This document shows positions 8,250 through 15,677 of a stretch of 64,000 bases of DNA, in pieces (position 1 is the stretch's first letter; the number at the start of each line of letters is the position of its first letter). Source of the DNA: JBGTGG01 sp964398945 (GTDB taxonomy: Bacteria > Bacteroidota > Bacteroidia > Cytophagales > Cyclobacteriaceae); NCBI GenBank assembly GCA_964398945.1, contig CAYNOT010000004.1, positions 62,001 through 126,000 of the forward strand, in the 5' to 3' direction. The notes beneath the pieces were generated by a model. It did not search any database, had not been told where the DNA came from, and saw only the letters and a list, made by a program, of their open reading frames with translations. The position numbers and the translations under genes were made by a program.

Positions 8250-9706
8250 TCCAGTGCCGAGCGGGCTTTGCTATCAATACTGTTTTTGTATTCGTGTTTT
8301 TTATAACTCAATGCTTTCTTAAAATATGCAGTTGCATTTTTAGTATCTTTTTTGTTTTCAAAAATATAGCCAAGCTGAAGGCAGGAGTTCGGTGCAAAAT
8401 ACGTTTGAAGATCATTGCTATTTTGAATGGTTTTCTTGTAAAATTCAATCGCAGCTTCAGGATCCCCCATTTTGTGCAAAAGCCTGGCGTTTCGGTAGTA
8501 AAATTCAGCGCTATCTTTTTTGGATTTCAAATCGCCAGGCGAAACTGTTTCGATCACCGCGGATGCTTGATCATAATAACCACCATCGGTGAAATACCGG
8601 ATTTTGTTCAATTTACGATTTCGTGATTCCCGGGTTTGTAAACTACGCGCGGCATATTTATCCGCTTCTGTTTCTGCCCTGCCAACAGTTTCTGCTTTGG
8701 AAAAATTATAGGCGGCTTTCTCATCATTGTTGTTCAGCCAGTAACACAGTCCGGTTTTATAATAGGCATCTTTTATATGGTTATCGCCCTCAAACTTTTC
8801 AATAAAGTGTTCGTACGCTGCAACCGCTTCTGGATACTCACCTTTATGGAGATAGACTTCACCTTTCAAATAGTGGATAAATGCCATGTTGAGTGGCAAT
8901 GCCCGTTGCTCTAATTGCTGAATGTATTCCAGTGCTTTTTGACTTTGTGAATTTTTTACATAGAGCGAGGTTGCCAGCAATAGCGCCAGGGAAGGAGCAG
9001 TTTCTTTCTCCAACAGGTTTGAAATATGTTGGATGCCTTCAGCAGGTTGTTGGAAGATATATCCTTCAATGAGGCTTTTTAGCAGCATCGCTTCAATCGA
9101 AAAGGTGGAATTGGATTTTTCTACACTTGTTAACTCTTCGATTCCCTTTGCAATATTTCCTTCCATTCGCAACAACGAAAGTATCCAATCATACTTTTCG
9201 GGGACAGAGCCCACCAGTACGTTCAATATTCCGGATGTTTTATTGATGGGCTGGAAGTTGGGATGTTTTTTTTTGCACTGCTTCGTAAGCAGATATGCCT
9301 GGCGTAAATCCCATGCGGCATCCAGTTCGTTACCAAACTTTAAGTGGACGAAAGTCCATTGTAACTTGATTTCAGCTTTCAGGAACAATGCAGAAGCGCT
9401 CTGGTCTTTTTCAAATTGTGCTATGCGGTTTTCAGCACGGCTTTCAAAGTCCTGATATAAATCCTGGTTTTCAGTCAACAACAGTTCAAGGGCTTCGCCA
9501 AAGGATTGAATATACGTTTCCTGATACGTACTTTGATAAACAGGTTTTACATTCGTGTAGGCCAAGTCCAAAACTTTTCGATATTCTTTTTTTGCTTTAG
9601 CATTCAAATCCCAGTGCTGAGCGAAAGAAATCCCTGACAATAAAAAAAGGCAAGCTGTCAGGCTCGCCTTTATTGTCAATGTTTTGAAAATATTATTTCT
9701 TTTCAA
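8228..9706 (-). CDS. Exported tetratricopeptide-repeat protein
   Basis: A 492-residue protein with a signal peptide (hydrophobic SLTACLFLLSGISFAQ) followed by helical repeats. Recognisable TPR units include HYLKGEVYLHKGEYPEAVAA, AYYKTGLCYWLNNNDEKAAY, FYYRNARLLHKMGDPEAAIE and CLQLGYIFENKKDTKNATA. No ATG precedes the signal peptide in a plausible place; TTG at 9706 is proposed because it gives MKRNNIF and a normal signal peptide, overlapping the preceding gene by 14 bases. Role unknown: probably periplasmic scaffolding. The overlap suggests translational coupling with the coiled-coil protein upstream. Confidence 0.8.
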   Translation of the reverse strand: MKRNNIFKTLTIKASLTACLFLLSGISFAQHWDLNAKAKKEYRKVLDLAYTNVKPVYQSTYQETYIQSFGEALELLLTENQDLYQDFESRAENRIAQFEKDQSASALFLKAEIKLQWTFVHLKFGNELDAAWDLRQAYLLTKQCKKKHPNFQPINKTSGILNVLVGSVPEKYDWILSLLRMEGNIAKGIEELTSVEKSNSTFSIEAMLLKSLIEGYIFQQPAEGIQHISNLLEKETAPSLALLLATSLYVKNSQSQKALEYIQQLEQRALPLNMAFIHYLKGEVYLHKGEYPEAVAAYEHFIEKFEGDNHIKDAYYKTGLCYWLNNNDEKAAYNFSKAETVGRAETEADKYAARSLQTRESRNRKLNKIRYFTDGGYYDQASAVIETVSPGDLKSKKDSAEFYYRNARLLHKMGDPEAAIEFYKKTIQNSNDLQTYFAPNSCLQLGYIFENKKDTKNATAYFKKALSYKKHEYKNSIDSKARSALDQLKDRK

Positions 9707-10502
9707 CTTTTCTTTTTCGTGGAGTAACCGTTTTGGCAGGCTTTGCAACCTTGGGCTTTTCTTCAATCCCCATCGACTCCATATCAACATCTGCCAAAAT
9801 CCTACCGGAGTGTTCATCAATAACAATCTTTTTCTTCTCCAGGATTTCAGCAATTTTTTGTGGAGGAATCACGATGTTACATCCTTCTGCAGCACCGCGC
9901 ACCACACGCACAACGGCAAGCCCGTTGGAAAGGCTTACGCGCAACCTTTCATAATATTTTAAAAGTTTCTCTTCTATTTTTTTGGTTGCTTTTTCCCGCT
10001 CCACCATCAACCGTTTTTCTTCTTCCTGGCTTTCTGCAAGGATTCCGTCCAATTCGGCTTTCTTTTCATTGAGATGTTCGGTCCTTTCAGCAATAAGGGT
10101 ATTGGTTTTATCAATTTCCTCTTTTTTGGCTACGATTTGGTCTTTCGCCTCTTTAACACGCTTCTCGCAGATTTGGATTTCCAACTCCTGAAGTTCGATT
10201 TCTTTTGAAATCGCATCGAATTCGCGGTTGTTACGAACATTCTTTTGTTGCTCGTTATATTTTTTGATCAGCTTTTCAGCTTCTTTGGAAGCCTCTTTAT
10301 GGGCTTTGATGGCGTCATCAAAAGTTTTTTGCTCCCCCTCAAGGCGTTCAAGACGGGAATTATACCCGATAATCTCGTCTTCAAGGTCGCGGACTTCATC
10401 CGGTAAATCGCCTCTTAATTTCTTTAATTCGTCAAATTTGGTGTCAATGAACTGCAGTTTAACAAGTGCTTCAAGCTTCTGGGCTACTGATTGATTCTCC
10501 AT
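9693..10502 (-). CDS. Coiled-coil protein of the 'C4 zinc-ribbon' family with a degenerate zinc site
   Basis: A 269-residue cytosolic protein. Residues about 20-190 are an almost continuous charged coiled coil; residues about 205-240 align with the family's C-terminal zinc ribbon through VIPPQKIAEI and SGRILAD. In the family this region normally carries four cysteines (a CxGC pair and a CxxC pair before GRIL). Here it reads AAEGCNIVIPP and IDEHSGRIL, so only one cysteine remains. A lysine-rich tail follows (PRKRKVEKK). Next to nif3, a frequent partner in Bacteroidota. The molecular role is unknown. Confidence 0.85.
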   Translation of the reverse strand: MENQSVAQKLEALVKLQFIDTKFDELKKLRGDLPDEVRDLEDEIIGYNSRLERLEGEQKTFDDAIKAHKEASKEAEKLIKKYNEQQKNVRNNREFDAISKEIELQELEIQICEKRVKEAKDQIVAKKEEIDKTNTLIAERTEHLNEKKAELDGILAESQEEEKRLMVEREKATKKIEEKLLKYYERLRVSLSNGLAVVRVVRGAAEGCNIVIPPQKIAEILEKKKIVIDEHSGRILADVDMESMGIEEKPKVAKPAKTVTPRKRKVEKK

Positions 10503-11600
10503 TTATTTGTAGTAACTGATTGGATTTGTTGAACTTTTAGAAAAATTGATCGCAAAATTAGGAAATTTTTTGATTAAAACATCCTTTAAGAGTTCTTTCG
10601 TATACACTTCACTTTCGTAATGGCCAATATCGGCAATCATGATTTTCCCATCGGCATCAAAGAACTCGTGGTATTTAAAATCTGCTGAAACGAACGCGTC
10701 AGCACCTATTTTTAAAGCATCTTTTAATAAGAAGCTCCCTGATCCTCCGCAAACCGCCACTTTTTTAATCGGGCGATCAGGGATTTGGGTGTGTCGGATC
10801 ATGGTTAATGCCATTGCTTCCTTCAAACGCTTCAAAAAATCATTTGGTTCAAGTGGGTTTTCCAGTTCACCCACCATTCCAGCGCCAACTTCCTGATTTT
10901 CATTCACTAGCGATGTTAAGTAATAAGCAACTTCTTCATACGGATGGTGTTTTTTGAGCGCTTTCACAATTGCATTTTCAAGATGGGCGGGAACCAATAC
11001 CTCTACGCGAACCTCCTTTACCTTTTCAAGGTTGCCAACCTCTCCGGTTTGTGGGTTTGCGCCTTCTGTTGGAAGAAATGTACCTGTTCCTTCGGTTTGG
11101 AAACTACAGTTTGAATAATTTCCGATTTGGCCTGCCCCGGCATTGTAAACCCCTTCCAATACGGTTTCCACGTGGTCTTTCGGAATAAAAGCGACCAGTT
11201 TTGAAAGCGTGCCTTTTTTGGGACTAAGAATCGAAAGGTTCATTAAGCCTATTTTTTCACAGATTTTTCTGTTTACACCGGTTATGATATTGTCGAGATT
11301 GGTGTGGATGGCGTAAATGGCAATGTTGTTTCGGATGGCGCTAATGACGGTTCGTTCTATATAATTACTACCTGTAAGTTTCTTTAACCCCCTGAAAATA
11401 ATGGGGTGATGGGCGACAATAAGGTTGCAGTTTGACTGGATGGCTTCTTCAACGATTTCTTCTGTGCAATCCAGCGTTACCAAAATACCACTTACAACAT
11501 CCGTTGGATTTCCCGTAAGGAGGCCGGCATTGTCATAGCTTTCCTGGAGTGACAGCGGAGCCAGCGATTCGAGATAGTGGGCCACATCTTTTATCTGCAT
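10503..11600 (-). CDS. Nif3-like dinuclear metal centre protein (YbgI/YqfO family)
   Basis: A 365-residue member of the Nif3/GTP cyclohydrolase I type 2-labelled family. Seen: YDNAGLLTG, the metal-binding HHPIIF, the inserted middle domain (about 130-235, YqfO-type with HPYEEVAYYL), and the C-terminal VCGGSGSFLL and DIGHYESE. ATG at 11600 is used; one codon upstream is TTG. The stop abuts the coiled-coil gene start at 10502, so they form an operon. Biochemical role in the cell is not settled for the family. Confidence 0.92.
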   Translation of the reverse strand: MQIKDVAHYLESLAPLSLQESYDNAGLLTGNPTDVVSGILVTLDCTEEIVEEAIQSNCNLIVAHHPIIFRGLKKLTGSNYIERTVISAIRNNIAIYAIHTNLDNIITGVNRKICEKIGLMNLSILSPKKGTLSKLVAFIPKDHVETVLEGVYNAGAGQIGNYSNCSFQTEGTGTFLPTEGANPQTGEVGNLEKVKEVRVEVLVPAHLENAIVKALKKHHPYEEVAYYLTSLVNENQEVGAGMVGELENPLEPNDFLKRLKEAMALTMIRHTQIPDRPIKKVAVCGGSGSFLLKDALKIGADAFVSADFKYHEFFDADGKIMIADIGHYESEVYTKELLKDVLIKKFPNFAINFSKSSTNPISYYK

Positions 11601-11628
11601 CAAAACACGGGATTAGTGTTGTTAATTG

Positions 11629-11636
11629 TATTTTTG
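11629..11636 (+). promoter_or_regulatory. -7 element candidate for lpxK
   Basis: TATTTTTG fits the Bacteroidota TAnnTTTG box and lies 36 bases before the lpxK ATG. No clear -33 TTTG is seen at the proper distance. Confidence 0.4.
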
Positions 11637-11671
11637 CCGAAAATCATAAAAGCAAAACTACGATTTATTTA

Positions 11672-12715
11672 ATGTTCCTGATCCGGATTCTGCTCTTTCC
11701 TTTCGCGTTGCTCTATGATGCGGTCACCGGATTTCGGAATCGGCTATATGATTTGAAGCTGAAACCTTCGGTTGGTTTTGATATTCCTGTGATCTGTGTT
11801 GGGAATTTATCAGTGGGTGGCACCGGAAAAACGCCTGTGGTTGAATATTTGATCGGCCTGCTCGGTGAAAAGTATAGCATTGCAGTATTGAGCCGGGGAT
11901 ACAAACGCAAAACAAATGGGTTCCGGATGGCCGCTCCGGAGGATACCGCCAGCACGTTGGGCGATGAGCCTTTTCAGCTATATAGAAAGTATGGAAGCCG
12001 GGTGAGTGTAGCCGTTGGGGAAGATCGCGCCATGGCCATTCCATCCATTGTACAGGCGCAGGGGAATGTGGATATCATTCTAATGGACGATGGCTTTCAA
12101 CACAGACGGGTTACACCGGGGTTTTTAATACTGTTGACGGATTACAATAAACCATTTTATCAAGACTTTCTGCTTCCGGCCGGGCGTTTACGTGAGTCGA
12201 GGAGCAATGCAGACCGGGCAAATGTGATTATAGTTACCAAGTGCCCGCCTGATATTCCAGAACAATCCATGGAGCATATTGAAAATGAAATTGGCCGTTA
12301 TTCGCAAAAGCCGGTTTTCTTTGCAGCGATTCAATATGGCCAGCTTACACCTTTTGGCAATCGGGGTTTTGAAACCGGGGACAAGGTTTTATTGGTAACC
12401 GGTATTGCAAACCCCACACCGTTGCTTTCTTTTGTAACTGCACATTATACGTTGGTCGACCATTTGGATTTTCCTGATCATTACCATTTCACGCACAAAG
12501 ATTTAGAAAAAATAAAAGGTTATCACGACAAAGACCAATCAATAATAATCCTCACTACCGAGAAAGATATGGTAAAATTGAACAGCCCGGGTTTTGAAAA
12601 CTTCATAGCAGCACTTCCTTTTTTTTATTTGCCGATTGAAGTCGGGTTTGTTAAAGGTGGTAAGGAATTTGATAAGCTGGTGCTTCAATCTGTTTTAAGG
12701 GGTGATGAAGGGTAA
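11672..12715 (+). CDS. lpxK: Tetraacyldisaccharide 4'-kinase
   Basis: A lipid A kinase of 347 residues, phosphorylating the 4' position of the tetraacyl disaccharide at the inner membrane. Seen: N-terminal membrane-associating helix (FLIRILLFPFALLYDAV), the Walker A loop GNLSVGGTGKTP, LDDG-type MDDGFQHRR and LLPAGRLRE, all hallmarks of LpxK. ATG at 11672 is chosen; the in-frame ATG at 11549 would read back into the divergent nif3 gene. Overlaps the porin gene start by 11 bases. Its presence shows an outer membrane with lipid A. Confidence 0.95.
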   Translation: MFLIRILLFPFALLYDAVTGFRNRLYDLKLKPSVGFDIPVICVGNLSVGGTGKTPVVEYLIGLLGEKYSIAVLSRGYKRKTNGFRMAAPEDTASTLGDEPFQLYRKYGSRVSVAVGEDRAMAIPSIVQAQGNVDIILMDDGFQHRRVTPGFLILLTDYNKPFYQDFLLPAGRLRESRSNADRANVIIVTKCPPDIPEQSMEHIENEIGRYSQKPVFFAAIQYGQLTPFGNRGFETGDKVLLVTGIANPTPLLSFVTAHYTLVDHLDFPDHYHFTHKDLEKIKGYHDKDQSIIILTTEKDMVKLNSPGFENFIAALPFFYLPIEVGFVKGGKEFDKLVLQSVLRGDEG

Positions 12716-14615
12716 CCATACAATAGCACGAATAGGATTTATCCTTCTCCTTACAGGGATGTCAGGGATGAAGCTTTATGCACAGGACGAACCCCAAATC
12801 CGCAGGGGTTCCACCATTGTGGATGACAGTACGAAACAGATTTATGGGCCAACAACTTCGCGCTACTTTTATGAGGACGATGTTTTTTTCAATAAGAAAA
12901 AATTCTATTTCATCGATACCATTATTCGGGATTTCCATCGCTTCACGTATGTGCAACGCTACAATAACCTTTACCAGGATTTAGGAAATGTGGGTACCGC
13001 CATCAAACCCATTTACTATCAAGCTCCCGAGCAAATTGGTGTCCGCTCAGGTTTCCATTCCTACGATTTGTATTGGGACCATGAACGCATCGAATACTAT
13101 GATACTAAATCGCCTTACACCAACATGAAAGTTATCCTTGGCGGGAAGGGACGATCAATGACCGATATTGCCTTTAGCAGGAATGTCAGTCCCCAATGGA
13201 ATGCTGGTTTTAATTTCCGCACCATCTTGATGGATAAACAAGTGCAGCGATCGGGCCGGGGCGACCGGCATGCGATTGGCACCTATTATGATTTCTACAC
13301 ATCCTATTTTACAAAAGATGAGAAGTATCGGTTGTTTTTCAATTTTAGAAGAAACCATCATCAGGTGGATGAGTATGGAGGCATAAACGTAGGAGAAAGT
13401 TATGTGATGAGTGATTTCTTTGATACCAATGCACAACCCAATCTAACGGCTGCAGAGAGCAGGGAGCTTCGGATGAACATCCACTTCAACCACCAGTATT
13501 CAATTGCAAAAGAACTCCAGCTCTATCACACCTTTGATCGTGGGCGTCAAGGGAATCAATTTTTCGACACACCTGCAATGGCCCCGGCAGGTTTTTATGA
13601 TCATGTGGAAGTTGATAGTGCCAACACAAGTGACAACGCCAAGCTTGTCACCCTGCGCAATGAAGTCGGTATAAAGGGAAATCTCTCCAAACTTTTCTAT
13701 AATGGCTACTATGCGATCCGTCAATACGATATGACCTATAAATATGTAAGCCTTGATTCCATGAGGGTGCCTGTAAAGGGATATGAGAATTACTTAGGAG
13801 GACGGCTTGCCCTGGATATTGATTCAATCTTTACGCTCACAGGTTGGGCGGAAATAATGGCCAACGGAAATTACAGGATCGAAGGAAACCTGAGCAGTCG
13901 TTGGCTGGAAGCTACGCTAAAGCAAAGCCAATATTTACCTTCGTATTTACAACAAGGGTATCGTGGTTCGCATGATGTATGGTACAATAATTTTGCTGCG
14001 ATTGAGTCATCCCAACTTTCGGGGTTCATTCATTACCGCGATCGTGCGGTTTCCATTTCACCCGGGGTAGCGTTGACGCGGTTGAAAAATTATGTTTATT
14101 TCAAGTATGGCGAATTCGATGAAGAGCAAACCGTTCTTCCGGTGCAGTCAGGTGGTGACCAGATTTTTGCCTCGCCCGAATTGCGCTTCAATTTAAAAGC
14201 GGGAAATCATATTACGCTTCATACCCGAAGTATTTATACTGTTTTCTTGAAAAATGATAATGATGCCATGCGCATTCCTCCTTTGTTTGTAAATGCACAA
14301 ATTGCGTATAACAATATTCATTTTGGTGGTAGCCTGGAAGTACATTCAGGGTTTGAAGTACACTGGCAGTCAACGTACGCAGCTGATGCATACGATTTGG
14401 TCACCCAGCAGTTTTACCGACAAGATAATTTTAAGGTTCCGTCTTTCCCTAATGTTGATGTATTCGTAAATGCAAAGATCAGAAGGGCACGGGTATTTTT
14501 TAAGTACACCAATTTGGTTCAATTGTTTACCCAATCGGGTTATCTTGCTACACCGTATTATCCGGGCCAGCGAAATGTGTTTGACTTTGGTTTCGATTGG
14601 TCTTTTTATGATTAA
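12705..14615 (+). CDS. Bacteroidota putative porin (outer-membrane beta-barrel)
   Basis: A 636-residue protein with signal peptide (IGFILLLTGMSGMKLYAQ) and then alternating aromatic/polar beta strands throughout, ending in the FGFDWSFYD outer-membrane type C terminus. Matches the large 'putative porin' family of Bacteroidota: TSRYFYEDDVFF, YNNLYQDLGNVGTA and the YWDHERIEYYDTKSPYTNM-like stretch. ATG at 12705; a GTG one codon earlier is possible. Translation is probably coupled to lpxK. The substrate is unknown. Confidence 0.85.
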   Translation: MKGNHTIARIGFILLLTGMSGMKLYAQDEPQIRRGSTIVDDSTKQIYGPTTSRYFYEDDVFFNKKKFYFIDTIIRDFHRFTYVQRYNNLYQDLGNVGTAIKPIYYQAPEQIGVRSGFHSYDLYWDHERIEYYDTKSPYTNMKVILGGKGRSMTDIAFSRNVSPQWNAGFNFRTILMDKQVQRSGRGDRHAIGTYYDFYTSYFTKDEKYRLFFNFRRNHHQVDEYGGINVGESYVMSDFFDTNAQPNLTAAESRELRMNIHFNHQYSIAKELQLYHTFDRGRQGNQFFDTPAMAPAGFYDHVEVDSANTSDNAKLVTLRNEVGIKGNLSKLFYNGYYAIRQYDMTYKYVSLDSMRVPVKGYENYLGGRLALDIDSIFTLTGWAEIMANGNYRIEGNLSSRWLEATLKQSQYLPSYLQQGYRGSHDVWYNNFAAIESSQLSGFIHYRDRAVSISPGVALTRLKNYVYFKYGEFDEEQTVLPVQSGGDQIFASPELRFNLKAGNHITLHTRSIYTVFLKNDNDAMRIPPLFVNAQIAYNNIHFGGSLEVHSGFEVHWQSTYAADAYDLVTQQFYRQDNFKVPSFPNVDVFVNAKIRRARVFFKYTNLVQLFTQSGYLATPYYPGQRNVFDFGFDWSFYD

Positions 14616-14618
14616 TGA

Positions 14619-15221
14619 ATGGAGGCAAAAGGAAAGTTTACATTAGGGCTTGAATTACCGACCGATCCGCGTTGGGTGAACATCGCAGAAAAAAGTATCG
14701 AGGAGATTTTAGTCGATCACGCGTATTGTGAACAGAAGGCAGCGTCTTCTTGTATCTCATTAATAATATTGCATCCCGAGCGAACAGAACTGGTAGACAC
14801 CTTAACACCTATCGTTGCAGAAGAGTGGGGGCACTTTGAAAGGGTGTTAGAGGAATTAAGAAAGCGAAAATTGGAACTGGGTCGCCCGCGCAAAGATGAA
14901 TACGTAGAAGGCTTGAGCAAGCTGGTGCGAAAGGGAGGGAGCCGGGACCAGCAATTGTTGGAAAAACTTTTACTAAACGCTTTGATAGAAGCGCGTAGTT
15001 GTGAACGCTTTAAAATATTATGGAAGCAACTCGCTGACCAGGAGCTTTCAAAATTTTATTATGAACTAATGATTTCTGAAGCCGGCCATTATCGCACGTT
15101 CCTTCAGTTGGCAAAAGCGTATTTACCAGAGGATGTTGTGAACCAGCGTTGGCGCGAATGGCTTGATGACGAGGCTCGAATCATTCGTCAACTTGAGCCC
15201 CGTGGTGACCGTATGCATTAG
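14619..15221 (+). CDS. miaE: tRNA-(ms2io6A)-hydroxylase-like diiron protein
   Basis: A ferritin-like four-helix protein of 200 residues matching MiaE, which hydroxylates the isopentenyl group of ms2i6A37 in tRNA. Seen: iron-ligand type segments YCEQKAASS, EEWGHFERVLEEL, EARSCERFKIL and SEAGHYRTFL, giving the paired E..ExxH pattern. The last codons CAT TAG are part of the left inverted repeat of the element at 15216-15310, so the present C terminus may have been set by an insertion. Three bases follow the porin stop. Confidence 0.9.
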   Translation: MEAKGKFTLGLELPTDPRWVNIAEKSIEEILVDHAYCEQKAASSCISLIILHPERTELVDTLTPIVAEEWGHFERVLEELRKRKLELGRPRKDEYVEGLSKLVRKGGSRDQQLLEKLLLNALIEARSCERFKILWKQLADQELSKFYYELMISEAGHYRTFLQLAKAYLPEDVVNQRWREWLDDEARIIRQLEPRGDRMH

Positions 15222-15310
15222 GGCATCCCTAAAAACCAACTTCTATTTGGAGTTGATTTTAAATATTGTCATTGAAATCAACGTGACAAGGTTTTAGGGA
15301 TGCCCTAATG
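15216..15310. mobile_element. 95-bp miniature inverted-repeat element
   Basis: Ends are a perfect 19-bp inverted repeat: CATTAGGGCATCCCTAAAA at 15216-15234 and its complement at 15292-15310. The interior has no gene. The inner right part (15275-15304) recurs at 15641-15671. Shape and size fit a non-autonomous MITE; no transposase is in the window. Confidence 0.6.
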
Positions 15311-15671
15311 ATAGTCCGTAAAGATACCCAACAGTCAAAGGTCATCACGTCCAATAATTGGTTTCTATTAAAATACAAGATATTTTGATCTTGGTTGGGA
15401 TATGCTTATTGCGCGGAAATGTTTTGTATCAGACATTTCGAATGGGTAGGCCGCGCAAAAATACAATAGGTGGCCCCGCCAACTGGCGGGGCCACCTATT
15501 GTATTTTTTGATGTGCGACTGCTAACCCATTGTAACATGCCAACTATACAGCGCACATCACCTGTACAATACTTTAGAACAAAAATCCCTGTTGTTAAAA
15601 ACAGCAAAGACCTTATCAAATGGAGTTGGTTTTGTCATAGAAATCAACGTGACAAGGTTTTTAGGGATGCC
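15222..15671. mobile_element. 450-bp composite non-autonomous element enclosing the smaller one
   Basis: Outer 16-bp inverted repeat GGCATCCCTAAAAACC (15222-15237) with its complement at 15656-15671. The right end also repeats, in direct orientation, the inner right end of the 95-bp element: AAATCAACGTGACAAGG then TTTTAGGGATGCC. It contains the palindrome at 15457-15508. It ends 7 bases before the stop of the next gene. No coding sequence is convincing inside: an 83-codon minus-strand frame at 15368-15619 reads through the palindrome and looks random. Confidence 0.5.
15457..15508. repeat. Perfect 25-bp-arm palindrome with a 2-base loop
   Basis: Left arm 15457-15481 and right arm 15484-15508 are exact complements around AC. 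The core is G+C-rich (GGTGGCCCCGCCA / TGGCGGGGCCACC) and the ends are A/T-rich, so each strand ends in a run of T. It could be a bidirectional terminator or the folded core of the surrounding element. Confidence 0.85.
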
Positions 15672-15677
15672 TGTTAG

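Noticed and set aside
15368..15619. 83-codon frame inside the repeat block
   Set aside because: Reads straight through the perfect palindrome; no recognisable protein features and no plausible promoter.
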